NCBI GenBank assembly: GCA_046530735.1
Contig: JBHEQV010000010.1
Location: 1-64,000 of the forward strand
Direction: 5' to 3'
Origin: Arsenophonus sp046530735
GTDB lineage: Bacteria > Pseudomonadota > Gammaproteobacteria > Enterobacterales > Enterobacteriaceae
Length of the DNA stretch: 64,000 bases
Position numbers and translations under genes: made by a program. Below are positions 11,728 through 24,241 of the stretch, in pieces; the stretch's first letter is position 1, and each line of letters begins with the position of its first letter. The notes beneath the pieces were generated by a model, which saw only the letters and a list, made by a program, of their open reading frames with translations, ran no database searches and was not told the DNA's origin.

Positions 11728-12408
11728 TTATTTTGGGATAATCGGCATCCAATTAATGGGCCTTAATCCTTGTTTTATAAGTGTTTCATTTGTTTTAGAA
11801 AAATGTCGGCAACCAAAGAAACCTCTATGCGCTGAAAGCGGGGAAGGATGAGGTGCTTTAAGAACCAAATGTTTTTGATTATCGATAAATTTGCCTTTTT
11901 TCTGCGCATGTGATCCCCATAATAAAAAAACAACACCAACACAATATTGATTAATTACTGCAATAACCTTATCTGTAAATTTTTCCCAGCCAAGATGCAT
12001 ATGTGAATGTGCTTTGCCTTGTTCAACAGTTAAAACTGTGTTCAATAAAAATACCCCTTGTTTCCCCCAACTAACAAGATAACCATGATCTGGATATTGG
12101 AAATCAATGATATCTTTTGCTAGTTCTTTGTACATATTAACCAAAGAAGGCGGCACAGGAATTCTTGGGCGAACTGAAAAAGAGAGTCCATGAGCTTGAT
12201 TAGGTCCATGGTAAGGATCTTGTCCTAGGATAACAACTTTTACTTCACTCAGCTCAGTATAACGGAAAGCATTAAAAACATCTTTTTGTGGTGGATAGAT
12301 TATTGTACCTTGTTTGCGTTCTCTGTCAACATAAGCCAGAGTATTACGGAAGTAATTTTGTTCTTTTTCTAGACCGATGACATCGTGCCATCTTGGTAAA
12401 AAAGACAT
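11728..12408 (-). CDS. ung: Uracil-DNA glycosylase (family 1)
   Basis: Removes uracil from DNA, the first step of base excision repair after cytosine deamination. All UDG family-1 motifs are present: GQDPYHGP (water-activating Asp), a uracil-stacking Phe in LSFSVRP, the Asn in LLNTVLTVE, and HPSPLSAHRGFFG (catalytic His plus the intercalating loop). The chosen start (12408, MSFLPRW) is six bases after AGGA; an ATG two codons upstream abuts that AGGA and is unlikely to be used. 226 residues against 229 in E. coli. Convergent with grpE. Retention is notable because nearby recN, recR and rep are all dead. Confidence 0.96.
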   Translation of the reverse strand: MSFLPRWHDVIGLEKEQNYFRNTLAYVDRERKQGTIIYPPQKDVFNAFRYTELSEVKVVILGQDPYHGPNQAHGLSFSVRPRIPVPPSLVNMYKELAKDIIDFQYPDHGYLVSWGKQGVFLLNTVLTVEQGKAHSHMHLGWEKFTDKVIAVINQYCVGVVFLLWGSHAQKKGKFIDNQKHLVLKAPHPSPLSAHRGFFGCRHFSKTNETLIKQGLRPINWMPIIPK

Positions 12409-12789
12409 AACCATTCCTTTAAGTTTTAATTAATATCATATTTAACATGATATCTACGTTATGTGAGATAAAATTTAAAAACGGAAATTAATTGTTTTTC
12501 ATTACACATTTTCATATTAAAAATATTAGCTAATAATTGTTATTTATTAAATAAAAAATTAATTTAAGATAATAATCTATCAATCTTATTATTAATAATA
12601 TCTTAAAATTATTGATTCATATTAATAAATTTCTGATATTTAATTATTATTTAGTTTAGAACGTAGCACACTATGATATGAGCTAATCAGCTATCTACGA
12701 TTTCTAGGAGATTTATAATCTGAATACTGTTTTATACTCTCCAATATATTAATTTTTTAGGAATTCATATAGAGAGATGTCTCGGAATT
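12409..12789. other. AT-rich spacer upstream of ung
   Basis: Very AT-rich, with runs of A and T that could hold the ung promoter; no site stands out. No gene. Confidence 0.3.
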
Positions 12790-14010
12790 AACCTCCTAAA
12801 GAGCGTAAATCAGCTAAATTAAAAAGATAAATACAACTTCACCTATTTATACTTACCTGTTTATCTGAAGCGATTTATGATATCTTCCTGAATAATTTAA
12901 GACAGACTCGACTAAATTTATGATAGTCTAAAAAGAGGTTAAGCTAATGATGCTGAATACAACTGCATTGAGGGGTAATGATGAAAGTATGCTTCCAAAT
13001 GAATTCATCATATATAGGGAACTAAGGATAACCTACGCCTCCTTCAACTACTGGAATAAATATAAAAATAGCTTTGCCGATAGACTTGATAAACGTGGAC
13101 ATGATAACGATTTTTATTTCTCTGGAAAGATATCCAAAGAGAATAATTTATCCAGACATATATCCCCCTAACTAAACTGTTTTTCATTATTGGATGATGT
13201 CTAAAATAGCTTTTCTGAAAACACGATAAAAGTGTCAACTTGGCACGAATCCTATTTGTAGAGTGAATGTTTATCTGCCTCATTTGTGTAAAAAGATGTC
13301 CGGACGAGACTATTGTTATGATTTTCCTGAATGATTCCATACAGTCATTTTTCTGCTGAAGTTATAAATTAAAAACCTGTAGTTCATGCGGCATAAAAGT
13401 TACCGAGTAGTAAATTAGCACAACAAATTTATATTTACCTAACTGTAACTGCCAATACATTACTTTCACTATCCCCCATGTTCTTTTGACTTTTCAGAAC
13501 CAACTAACTGGTGCGATTCAACACTTTATTTCTAGCTTCCATCTGAACTTATGCCGCAGTAAACATGCAAACAAGATATTGAAATTGGCATCTTCTGCGC
13601 CTTACATACTTATGTAAATAATTTAATTAACATCTCTGCATGTTCATCTCTCTGTCACTTGCCTTAGCGTTCTGGATATTAAATTATCCTGTATTGGCGT
13701 GAGCTGTTTTTTAAAAAAGGAACGATCGAAGAAATCTGGCAAGAGGTTATCATTCGGCTTCTACGTTACAACTATGACTTGATAAATCTCACTGTCTTCC
13801 TGTTCTTATGTACATATCCGCCATAGGAAGCAGTAGAACCGCATATCCTGAAAGCAAAAGTAGGGACGTTATTGAAGAAAGTGCACTTCATTAAAAGTAT
13901 AAAAGAGACGTGGCAGCGTGAAATACCTCTAGCTCTACCTTAAAGGCTCACTGGTATCTACTAAAAACTTCGGCATTATCGAGAAAAGGAGGATTGTACA
14001 TCATTATTAT
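12790..14010 (+). repeat. Dispersed repeat B, copy 1 (degraded, probably an IS)
   Basis: Shares ordered blocks with 39.27-40.6 kb and, reversed, with 22.07-23.4 kb. Examples are a GACAGACTCGACTAAATTT block (about 12900), a GATAAACGTGGACATGATAACG block (13089) and CTGTATTGGCGTGAGCTG (13690). The fragment at 12947-13171 reads to residues such as RGHDNDFYFSGKIS but is not a real gene. I could not name the family. Repetition, a length of about 1.2 kb or more, and an insertion of one copy inside an IS256 element all point to a transposable element. Confidence 0.6.
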
Positions 14011-14139
14011 AATAGCGAACTAAGCAGTTTACTGACAGCAGATCCTGATACAGAAAAAGATGATCGGGCTCTATATTTAGGCATATTACAGCTAAGCATT
14101 TTATTATTTAGTTTTACTAAAGAATTTCCAGTATGATTA

Positions 14140-14445
14140 TTACATGTTTTTCTTAAATCGAGGATTTTGCAATGATATCGCTGTATAATTCTAATAAATA
14201 TTTCCAGCGGGTTAACATATCTACTGCAACAATATGGGCAAGATGATGTGCAGTGAGTTATTTCAATACATAGATTGACATCATCCAACAGATTATCATC
14301 GAGCCAAATAATGAAATGCAGATTTATATTAACATGGAGTGAGGAAAAGTCTCTTTAATTGTATGGTTGCTTATTTTTTCATTATAACCACTATAGCAAA
14401 AATCCTTCATATTATATGAAGGATTTCTACCAACAATTTTTACCA
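14140..14445 (-). repeat. Dispersed repeat D, copy 3 (end fragment)
   Basis: Reverse complement of the left part of the 54.8 kb copy, including the internal hairpin AAATCCTTCATATTATATGAAGGATTT-type palindrome (about 14399-14428) and TTGGTAGAAA. Only about 300 bases remain. Confidence 0.55.
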
Positions 14446-14478
14446 AAATACATAACCTGGAATATTTATTAATTGTTA

Positions 14479-15790
14479 TCAGTTTTCTTTACTGATTGAT
14501 GGTTTGCGACGTTTACCAATATTTTTAATGTCGCGATGGCGTTCTTTAATTTTTTTCTTTTTTTGTTGATTATTTTTTTCTTGGCGTTTTAATTGATTTT
14601 TTTAATGGATTTGGTTTACGTAGTAAACTTTTAGTCTGTGTTTTGGTGATTGCTCGAAGGCTATCTATAGGAATATTTTTAATGGTTCTTTAAAAGAACG
14701 GTTAATTTTATCTAATAGCGGTTGATCATGAGCTTAGATTAAGCTAATTGAAATCCCTTTTTGCCCACTACGTGCGGTTATACCAATACGGTTCAGATAA
14801 ACATCAACAGTACGTGATAAATTGAAATTGAATACATGACTAATATCGTAATATCGAGATCACGTGAGGAAAAATCAGTTATAACAAATACGTTTATTTT
14901 CCCACTATTTAGACATTTAACAGCTTAAGCTCGTTTTGCCTGAACCATTACTCCTTTAAGTAACTAGCTTTTTATTTTATCTTCTTGTAACCATTAAACT
15001 AACTGATGCCCTCTTTCGCGTTTACGGATAAAAATAATAAATTTGGTAACATTCGATTGTTTTAATAGATGGCAAAGTAATGTAGTTTTATATTCAAAAT
15101 TATCATCGCGATAATAGTATTGTTGATTTTTTTGTTTACGCCTTTAAGGATCAGCATCAATTTCATAAGGATCATTCAATAATCGATTAGCAAAATTGTG
15201 AATGACTCCATCTTCTAATGTTGCTGAAAATAGTATACTTTGTTTACGCCAGCGTATCTCTTCGGCAATAGTTTAATGTTGTTAATAACTCCTATATCAA
15301 AAATTAGATCGGCTTTATCTAAAATTAATATCTCGATTGTCTTATAATTAAAATTTTTTTCTTTAATATGCTGTAGTAAACCCCATGTGATTGCGACGAC
15401 AATATCTTGGTTTTCACTGAAAATTTCAGCGTGGTTTATTATAAAGGATGCTCTATTATTGATAGTTATCATATGAAGATGAGTATATTTAACTAATTCT
15501 TTTGCTTGTTCAGCTACTTGAATTACCAGTTCTCGGGTTAACGCTAGAACAAGAATACGTGCTTGTCCAGATCGTTTACGTAGAAAATTAAGTAAATGTT
15601 GGATTACCGTCAATAAGTAAGCAGCAGTTTCATTTATTCCTGTAGGTATGAAGCTAAAATATCACGTCCTTCTATTAGAAGCAGGGATAGTTGCAAGTTG
15701 AATAGTTGTAGAGCGTTCATAGCCTTTCTCATTTAGCGCATTGATAAGACTTTGGTTTAATTCAAGTTAAAAAAATATAATTTTAATCAT
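14479..15790 (-). pseudogene. srmB: ATP-dependent RNA helicase SrmB, degraded
   Basis: SrmB is the DEAD-box helicase for early 50S subunit assembly; it sits beside ung in E. coli. From a start at 15790 the minus strand reads in pieces: a worn ELNQSLINAL, then PTGINETAAYLL (motif I, PTGTGKTAAYLL in E. coli). The longest open piece (15215-15613) holds ALTRELVIQVAEQAKEL (motif Ia) and ENQDIVVAIT. In it motif II is changed from LILDEAD to LILDKAD. The last residues RHRDIKNIGKRRKPS are the conserved basic tail. A premature stop ends the central fragment and several frameshifts follow. The changed DEAD box and stops make it non-functional. Confidence 0.9.
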
Positions 15791-15849
15791 TGTATGTCAT
15801 TGCTTAGGCAATGAATTATATGTCACATCCAAAAAGATAGTATAGTTTT

Positions 15850-16180
15850 TTTGAATAATTTAGGTTTAAATTTGAACTAATCTTTTATAAACTGCAATGG
15901 AGTTTTACTACCCAATACTAATTGTAGTAACTTCTGATTGTACAGGTAAATAATCCACGCAAAGTGATTTCAAGCTTTTTACTAGAATTAAAATGATAGG
16001 TTTGCAGTCCGGCTTCCTAATGCGACAATTAAATGGATCGACCATTTCATTTGTTTTAGTATGAATAGGAGAGCTAAAATCGATGCTCTATTCCAAGAGC
16101 TCTGTACACAAATAAACAAATTCTAATTTTTTAGTGTATAACCATTCTTTCAGAAGAAAAGGCGGTCTATAAATTTTTTG
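15850..16180 (-). repeat. Dispersed sequence C, copy 1
   Basis: Similar in order and content to 54.17-54.56 kb: a GAACTAATCTTT(T/C)AT block, then AGTTTTACTA, then AATTG(T)ACAG. It may be a fragment of an insertion sequence, but I cannot assign a family. Confidence 0.45.
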
Positions 16181-16639
16181 CTATTCTGTAAGTACCTGAT
16201 GGATAGCCATGGACATGCTTGGTTAAGATCTCGTAAGAAGCATCGAGCATTTAACGTAATCTTAGACTTACAAAGCATACAAAAACTGATCAAGAGGCGC
16301 GATCTTATAGATATGAAAAGATAACATTATGAAGTTTTATTTGGCATTTGCAGAAGATATTTTGCACTACGTACAGATAAGCAAACGCGTAGCTTTTTAA
16401 ACGCTTTATTCTTCGAATTTAGTGCTTTCCTCTGCCTAATTTTACGCAAATTCCCTCTCAAAGACTACATAAACAGCTATCTGACTAGATCAAAATGCTA
16501 CGAAGTTTAAAAAATTATGTACAACTGCCAGTAGATCGTTAAGAGGGAGAAAATATTTTTTGCAGGGAAACCAGATTACAACTTCTTGAACAAACGAGAA
16601 CATCATTAATAAATAATTGTAAAGATGGCTATGATTATC
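16181..16639. other. Decayed coding remnant, unidentified
   Basis: On the + strand a partly open frame reads through residues such as HGHAWLRSRKKHRAFN (about 16208-16255) with later stops. I do not recognise the family. In E. coli the gene next to srmB is trmN6 (yfiC), but no TrmN6 motif is visible. Confidence 0.3.
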
Positions 16640-17400
16640 GTGATCATGTTTTACCAAAGATTATTACTTTGTTTCAGAGTAATCTATAACCACATCTATA
16701 TTTCAATTTTTAATTATTCTGGTTTCAAGCAATCTTCTCCAGGATAGATAATTTAGTAAATAAACGACCCTACACAATAAATCACTTACTACTTAGGTAT
16801 CCTTTTAATCGACTGATATGACTGTTCCTATTTTAAATATGAAATCCTTTATCAATAACTTTCTGATTATCAAAAATTATTAGGGGATAGTGACTAATTT
16901 TATACTAGTTAGAAAAGGTTGCATATCATTTAGATCCATCCGAATAAAGATGAACTATAATCGATAATCAAGTCAACAAAACAGTTAACACTATGAATTA
17001 ACCTCTACAAGAATCTCATCACTCAGATGACCCTGTTGTGATTTCGGGCGATTAAGTTCAGAATTCATTCTTTCTTTTATCTCCCCTCCCCTACTCTCCT
17101 GCATTTTCTATTTTTTCTATATAGCATAGAACGTTTCCATTTAAAGTATCATAAAAAAATGTTTCATTCATTTTAACAATACTACTTAGCCATTTATGTT
17201 CCTGTCAGCGTTGAAACAAAAACAGTGGTCCTATCTAAACGCTGTTTTTAAATCGATAGTTGTTTATTTCGTTAACTCCCGTAAAATCAATTTATTCAAC
17301 ATACATCGCAGATAACTAAAGCATTTACCATTGCGATATAGTTTCTCCAAAGAACTTTTAGTAAAATTGTTAAATATTTTCCTGCAATAATGGATTTTAG
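16640..17400 (-). repeat. Dispersed repeat D, copy 4 (interrupted by an IS)
   Basis: Matches copies 1 and 5 in the same orientation, up to TATTTTCCTGCAATAATGG, where the left end of IS256 copy 3 begins at about 17400. The remaining part of D does not follow the IS. Confidence 0.6.
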
Positions 17401-18955
17401 AGTTATCCTAATTTCTAGCTTATGGATTTCGAGCATAATTACGCATCTTGCTAATTAATTTCATGAATGATTTCAATAAAATTGAGATGATATGTCATAA
17501 AAAGTTTACAATACCGGATATCTGCAAAACCAGATATTACATCTGGTCCCTTGCATAAACTCATCCATAAGGCTAACAGCCAGTTGATAGGAACCGTTGT
17601 TAAGTGGGGGTTCGAAGCCATGTTACCATAACATGCTAAATTCCGCCTTGTTAGCAGGAATAAACCAGTCATCCGTAACTGTTATTTGCAACAGAAAACT
17701 ATATAAATTGGTATTAGCGATGTTGAGATTAAGGTACCTAAAGTTAAGAACCATAGACATAGCTATTAATGGTAAGCTCAAAGCCATTCTGCACCAATAT
17801 GCTGAACACCGCTTTATCGATTGGCATTATGCCGTCGATCGTAAAACGGTTACTTACCACCGCGAATGATATAGACTGATAATGGGCGATGTTGATATTA
17901 AAGTGCTTAAGGTCATAGGATCACATCGGAAACGAAATATGTTTACAGATGGTTCTTACCACTTTATTCGAATTGTAAAAAACCTCAAAAAGACTACATG
18001 TCTATATCTGCGATGGGGAGTGGTATTTATCCACTGGTGATTTGATGAAGCCATAATGGCATTTCTTACTGAAAGAACATATGCTCTCCTACTTTAGGAT
18101 CATCAGCAACCTGAAACAGCAATGACTTAAAAAGTATAGGGAATGGTAGGCTACGTGATTTAGCGATACACGCTATGTTTATTTATTGGCTTAAGGCATA
18201 TGTCATTCTGTTAGGCAAGCTGATCGCCTTTCCCTTCTGCTCCATTATTGAGATCATTACATTAGGTAAGAAACTCATTTCGGTTGAAGATGCTTATCAA
18301 GAGTCAGAAACACACTAGGTCAAACTTTTTCAATAGCTAGAAAGCGCATTGTTTAACCATATTTCAGGCTTGCTATGGGGAGCTAGTACTGTTGATTTTT
18401 AGAATGGCATACAAAGATATTTCCGAACATATGATACTAATGTTATTAGGTATATAAAATAGCTCATGTGCTGCTTTTACTCCATAAAAGCATGTAACTG
18501 AAAGTTAAAGTTGAGCTACAGGAGGCTCTAAGTAGCAGAGAGTTGCGATTCTGCTGATAAAGCTCTTGATATTTTGTTGCAAGGTTTTTAGGGTATTCTA
18601 AAGCAATGAAGAAGTTAAAGAAAGAACGAGAAGAATGACTGGTATTATATGCCTTCCTGTCAGCACAATTGGCGTCACATAAGAACAACGAGTTTAATTG
18701 AATCAGGTTTTTAGACAGTAAGGCTATAAAAGCCGTCTTACCAAAATTGTACTTTAAGAATAATAATTCTTTCAATGATATTTAAGCGAGTACAGTCTAC
18801 TCAGAAAAGCTGAAACTGCCTAAGGAGATTTGACCTGTTGACTCTGATGGTAAATAATGTCTAATTTAAAATTGAAGAATAGATTCACAAAGCATCAGAG
18901 TACAATGTAGTTTGATCACCATACAGCAGATTTGCTAATAACTTTAAATTTATTT
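17400..18955 (+). mobile_element. IS256-family element, degraded, copy 3 (left flank of intact adk)
   Basis: Full-length copy of the 1.4-1.5 kb element. Transposase fragments include the 5' block around 17480 (ATTGAGATGATATGTCATAA) and the catalytic-domain end near 18690 (ACGAGTTTAATTGAATCAGG). It lies in direct orientation upstream of adk and faces the inverted copy at 19.9-21.3 kb. Its right half is most like the copy at 28.7-29.9 kb, as expected if the whole IS-adk-IS unit was duplicated. Confidence 0.8.
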
Positions 18956-19131
18956 AATTAACCTAGTTATTAATAAAATCATCTTTTAGCTATTTAAGAC
19001 GTGGTTTTTAACAAAAAATAATTTTATTATTTAATGGTTATCTGTTTTTTTTGAAATATGGCTATATACATCTAATTATAAGAGAACTTTTCTTTCAAAT
19101 TATAAAAATAAAATAGTAAGGGATTTACGCA
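18956..19131 (+). promoter_or_regulatory. Duplicated upstream region of adk
   Basis: About 175 bases that also occur, inverted, at 28494-28685 ahead of the dead adk. The duplication therefore carried the gene with its native upstream region, which presumably includes its promoter. I do not mark exact -35 and -10 boxes. Confidence 0.5.
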
Positions 19132-19776
19132 ATGCGTATTATTTTGCTCGGTGCACCAGGCACAGGTAAGGGGACTCAGGCGGAATTCATTATGTCAAAG
19201 TATGGTATTCCACAAATTTCTACCGGTAATATGTTACGTACTACCATAAAGACAAGCACAGAATTGGGTCTAAAAATAAAAGAATTAATGGATAACGGTA
19301 AGCTTGTTACTAATGAATTAGTAATTGCCTTAGTTAAACAACGTATAGCACAAAATGATTGTAGAAACGGTTTTTTATTAGATGGATTCCCTCGCACCAT
19401 CCAACAAGCAAACGCAATGAGAAATGTAGGTATTGCGGTGGATTATGTGTTTGAATTTGATGTACCAGATAAAATTATTCTTGAACGTATTGTTGGTCGT
19501 CGAGTTCATACACCTTCAGGTCGTGTTTATCACGTTAAATTTAACCCCCCGAAAATAACAAACAGAGATGATATTACCGGTGAAGAACTAAGTATTCGTA
19601 AAGATGATCAAGAAGATACGATCTGCAAGCGATTAGTGGAATATCATAACTTAACTGAGCCTTTAATTGCATATTATCGTCAAGAAGCTGCTACTGGTCA
19701 TACCAAGTACTTTAAATTGAATGGTACCCGTAAAGTTATTGAAATTAGTGAAGAGTTAGCTAATATTTTAGATTAA
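19132..19776 (+). CDS. adk: Adenylate kinase (intact copy)
   Basis: Converts ATP + AMP to two ADP, essential for adenylate balance. The 214-residue product matches E. coli Adk in length. The P-loop is GAPGTGKGT (residues 7-15; E. coli has GAPGAGKGT). The AMP site reads STGNMLR with Asn where E. coli has Asp. DGFPRT, the GRRVHTPSGRVYHVKFNPPK segment of the LID, and RKDDQEDTICKRLVEYH are all present. The ATG is preceded by AAGGG at longer than ideal spacing. This copy is not next to htpG: it lies between two inverted IS256 elements, and a second, dead copy occupies the ancestral position at 27848-28493. Being the only intact copy, it must supply the activity. Confidence 0.97.
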   Translation: MRIILLGAPGTGKGTQAEFIMSKYGIPQISTGNMLRTTIKTSTELGLKIKELMDNGKLVTNELVIALVKQRIAQNDCRNGFLLDGFPRTIQQANAMRNVGIAVDYVFEFDVPDKIILERIVGRRVHTPSGRVYHVKFNPPKITNRDDITGEELSIRKDDQEDTICKRLVEYHNLTEPLIAYYRQEAATGHTKYFKLNGTRKVIEISEELANILD

Positions 19777-19884
19777 TTGTTAGTTGATAAACTAGGCACT
19801 CAATTTAAATTGCTATTTTATTTAGGGATAATTATCAGAAATAAAATATTCAATAAGTTATAATAAGGTTTGAGTTATCACTAA

Positions 19885-21290
19885 ATCTAGTGATAATGAC
19901 GATTAGGGCTCCCGCTCTGATGATTGATAAATCTATTATCCATCCTTAAATTGGACATTTTGCTACCATGGTCAGTAATGGGGTTACCCAAACTTAGCTG
20001 ATTCTGGTTTTTTTGCGCAGAAGAGTAAAGCGCCTTAAACACTATTGAAATGGTTATCTTTCTACAATACAGTGCTTCGCACGTCAGATTCATAGCCTCA
20101 CTGTCGCAAAATCCGATTCAATCAAATTCTTCATTCTTATGATGCCCAGTGCGCTAACACTAAGGTATAGAATGCCAGTGTTCTTTTCGCTGTTTCTTCA
20201 GATTCTTCATCCCTGCAGAATATACTAAAAACCTTCACAACAAAATATCAAGAGCTTTATCAGCGGTATTGCGCTCTCTGCTATGTAGACCTACAGCAGC
20301 ACCTTAATTTTCTATTGAATGTTTTTGTAGAGTAAGCAGAATATTAGCTATTTGTTTTATATACCCAACAACTATTGGGTGGCTGCACGCTCAAGAATAT
20401 CTTTTCCATTGTTTTAAAACTAAAGGTATCGTTTACCTAGAAATAGGGTAGCACCTATGAGATACGTTTAAAATCTGTGCTTCTAGACCATTAAGAAGTT
20501 AGACTCAGTTTTCTTCTGACTTTTGATAATCATCTTCGACTATAACTACCTTCTTACCATCCATCCTGTGCTCTAGATAAATGAGCAGCAGGAAAAGGCG
20601 ATTAGCATATGCATGACAAGCCTGTATATGCAATCAGATAAGAAATAAAGGTAGCGCATATCGATTAAAAATCACGTAAGTGTATACAACCTTTCCTGTG
20701 TGCTCTTTAAGCTATTGTTGCTTTAATCTTCTAATAATACTAGCAAAGAGATCATCTTCTCTTTACAGAGAAAGAGCTATCAAGGATTCGAAAATTACTG
20801 GTGGATATGCTTCACAGATACAACCATACTAGGAAACTTTTCACCGATTTTTGCACGCTTAGAATAAGGTGATGCAATAAGCTGTTGAAAGTATCCGTTT
20901 CCGCTAAGATCTCTAACCTTAGGTATTTTAATCTTAACATCGCCAATATCCTGTCTTGTAGGTTATCTGTGGCAAATAACCGTTAAAGACGACGGCATTG
21001 AACATGCCTGTTGATAAAGGCGGCGTTGAGCATGTTGAACAATATGGCTTCGAGATACGCACCTCAACAGCGGTCCCTATGACCTACCTGGCACCATTTA
21101 TGAATGAATTCATGCAAAAGGGAGCATAGCTAATATCTGGTTTCGGAGATTACCTCTAGATAGACTTTTCATTGAATATCATCTTTCTGTTGTTGATTTC
21201 ATCAATGAAATCAATCAGCAGGAATGCCTTACTCACCATCGATAATTCTATACACAAGAAATGAGCATAGCTCTTAGCTGAATGAGCTAA
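19885..21290 (-). mobile_element. IS256-family element, degraded, copy 4 (right flank of intact adk)
   Basis: Inverted relative to copy 3, so the two bracket adk like the arms of a composite transposon. Its right-end terminal sequence begins at a small palindrome TTATCACTA/TAGTGATAA (19875-19896), which is present in the same context at 27.74 kb. Transposase frame broken by many stops. Confidence 0.8.
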
Positions 21291-21389
21291 ACCTATTAGC
21301 TAGGATATTATAATCAATTATATATTTCTTGACAATACATTATATAATATAATTCTTGATATTAAAAGATTATTAATAAAAATTAACCT

Positions 21390-22060
21390 TAATAGGTTTC
21401 ATCGGCAACAGAATATGCTTCAAGAGCTCCTTGCTACGGGTTATGATGAAGAGTACAAATATTGAAAAATTATTAGCATGCCTTTCTATCTACTAGGGAT
21501 ATCCATTGGTGATTTTTATGAAAATCTGGTAATTTTTTGGTGAGAAAGCAAATGCTCATCTCTGCATATCATCAGCAAACTAAAACAGAAATAGTTTGAG
21601 GAGTATAGGCAAATGAATAGTACCTATGTAATTTATGTGATACGCCTATGTTTATTTTTGGGTATATGGCATTATAATCCCTGTCAAGCAATCTGATCGC
21701 TTTTACCCCGCTTCTTATTATTGTCGGTACTGCGCATGCACGTAAGGGGGAACTCTCGCGGTTAAAGATGCTTATTAAGAATCAGAAGAAAACGGAGTCT
21801 AACTTCTTAATGATTTGGAAGCACGTCGCTTAACTGTATCTACACCAGACTTATTATGGGAAACGGTGCCATTAATTTTGAATGTAACGGCAAAGATATT
21901 TCTAGATGTATAGCATTAATATTGTTTGGTATACAAAAACAGCTAATATTCTGGCTTCACTCCATAAAATCCATGCAATCAAAATTAAGGGTGAGTTGAT
22001 GGAGATTTGATTAGTAGAGAGCTGCGATTCTACTAATAAATTCCTTGATGGTTAGATTAA
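21390..22060 (+). mobile_element. IS256-family element, copy 5, first part (interrupted)
   Basis: Middle part of the element from CAACAGAATATGCTTCAAGA onward, lacking roughly the first 500 bases. The frame stops abruptly at about 22060 where repeat B begins; the remainder resumes at 23.8 kb. Confidence 0.75.
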
Positions 22061-22064
22061 GAAA

Positions 22065-23400
22065 TTTAATTGCTCTTTAAGAGCGATTAAATCTATCAAT
22101 TTTTATTAAAAAGGAGATAGAATCAGTTTACTTTGATCTCTATTGTAAGTTAAAATTTTATCAAAGTGCATGTTTTTGACCTAACACCCTAACTTTAGAG
22201 ATATTAATCCTAGGTTTAACTTAATAACGATTGTTTTTTATTTTATGTATTCTTTTTAATAACAACTCTGTTACCTACTTACTAATATAATCGTTAGTAA
22301 ACTTAGCCTGTCGTATATAGAATGCATTTGCATAAATCTGTGCGCAGGAATACTTTCATCAGAAAAGTGAACCTTAGTTTTTACAGTTTTTTGCGAGTCG
22401 TCATCTTCAGCGATTTATATAACATATCTTCTGTAATAATATGCCTTATTGAGGATTCAACAAGAAAACCATACTAACGCACCATTTTAAAATGTCTTGC
22501 TAGAATATATATCTAATATGGCAATGATTATCTCTTCTTGCGTTACAACCTTCTGCTGGAATTACTTAGTCTTGGCGGTAATAGTAATGATGTATAACTA
22601 CTTTCACCTCGGTAATGACACACTTTTGAAGTGAAGGTGCCGTGGTGTTTAAGGTAGTGCTAGAAATATTTTATACTATGCCACACTCATTTTTCTTTTT
22701 TTTAGCAAGTGTACTTTCTTCCAGTAACATCCTCGTTCTGTGACTTGAGATAATGCTGACACTACTTCTGGCGGATATGCGCAGAATCAAGAAAATACTG
22801 GAATTTATTAAGTCATAGTTGTAACGCAGAAGTCGGATAAGATCACCTTGTCAAATTTTCTTCGATTGCTTTGTTTTGAAGAACAGATCATCTCATATAG
22901 CATGTTTAATACCCAAATCCAGACCAACACTGGTAATAAGATATTGTGAGAATACGGATGTTGATTAAACTAATCACCACAAGTGTGTTAAGCATAGAAG
23001 ATGCTAATTTTAATACCCTGTTGTGTGCCCACTGAGCCATAGTTTTTATTCCGCTGCAAAATAGAGTATTGAATAGTAGACAGTTATTATTGGAATAAGG
23101 CTAAAGAAGATGGGCATAGTGAAAGTAATGTATTACGAGTTACAATCGGGTAAATTTAAACCTTTTGTACGGATCGCTGCTCGGTAGCTTTGAAACTGCA
23201 TGAAAACTTTATAGACTTTTAACTTATAACTTGAGCAAAAAGGCGGGAGAGAATCCCCATTTAGGATAGCCACAGGCAGTAGCATCAGATATCTATAACA
23301 CAAAGGTATTACATACAAGCATTCGCTTGACAGATAGACGGAGATGAGTTCAGAATTTGACATTTTCATATTATTTTAAAGAAATTTATCTCAGCCATCA
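22065..23400 (-). repeat. Dispersed repeat B, copy 2, inserted within an IS256 copy
   Basis: Reverse complement of repeat B: AGTCATAGTTGTAACGCAGAAG (22820-22841) matches the reverse of 13762-13783, and CGATTAAATC with CTCTTTAAGAG near 22075 matches the reverse of 41.07 kb. It interrupts IS256 copy 5. The fragment at 23133-23369 (minus) is open by chance or is a worn part of its frame. Confidence 0.65.
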
Positions 23401-23794
23401 ATCATGAATAATAAAAAGCAGTTTAGTTAAACGGGTATTATCCATAAGATCCATACAAGCGATGAATTTATTGGCAAACATACTTCGTTATTGTCTCATC
23501 AATTACGTTTTATCCAGCGTAATCAGCTTAGTATGGGATTTGCTCAAAAATTGGATGATCGTAATTAAAAGTGAACAATATTTTCATGTTGAGAATAAAT
23601 AGGTAGTTATGATGCGTTTGAAGTTCGTGTATTATCTTTTTGATTTACTCAATTTACTATTTTTTGAATATTTATTTCAAACTATATTTGATGGAATTTT
23701 TAAAAAAACATATTGCAGAGTATAAAACAGTACTATATAACGAGTATATCTATCTTTCTTTACATCAGTAATCTACACTTTATTTTTTATTGAC
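23401..23794. other. Junction sequence, nothing recognised
   Basis: AT-rich sequence between repeat B and the resumed IS256 copy. A 20-base or so stretch near 23500 reads HQLRFIQRNQL in one frame but gives no assignment. Confidence 0.3.
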
Positions 23795-24165
23795 AAGGAT
23801 TTTTAGCAAAAATATTTTGCAGCGATAAAGAAACTACAGAAAGATAAAGAAGAGCTTACTAGCATTCTATAGCTTCTTTATTAGTGCACTTGCTATCAAT
23901 AAAAACAACGAATATGGATTAAATCAACTTTTTCAACAGGTTGAGGCTACAAACAAAACGCGATGGTTCGAAAAATAACTCTTTCATGGTATTTAAGCTG
24001 TTCTCATCTGCTCATAGAAAGCTGGAAGTTACACTAATGAAATTTAACTTCTTTACTAGTGATAAAGAACATCTAATTTAAGCATGGAGAAGAAATTCAT
24101 GAAACATTATTGGAGTGTATTATAGCATCTGATACATCAGATTTACTGATAACTAGTTTTTATCA
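23795..24165 (+). mobile_element. IS256-family element, copy 5, second part
   Basis: Resumes the transposase 3' region (AAAACAACGAATATGGATTAAATC near 23903) and ends with the family's right-end block (CATCAGATTTACTGATAA near 24130). Confidence 0.75.
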
Positions 24166-24241
24166 AAACTAGCCTTTTTTAGTATTTTTATCTATAATTA
24201 TATCAGCAATTGTGATATTCACTACTACAATAGCCTCAAAT

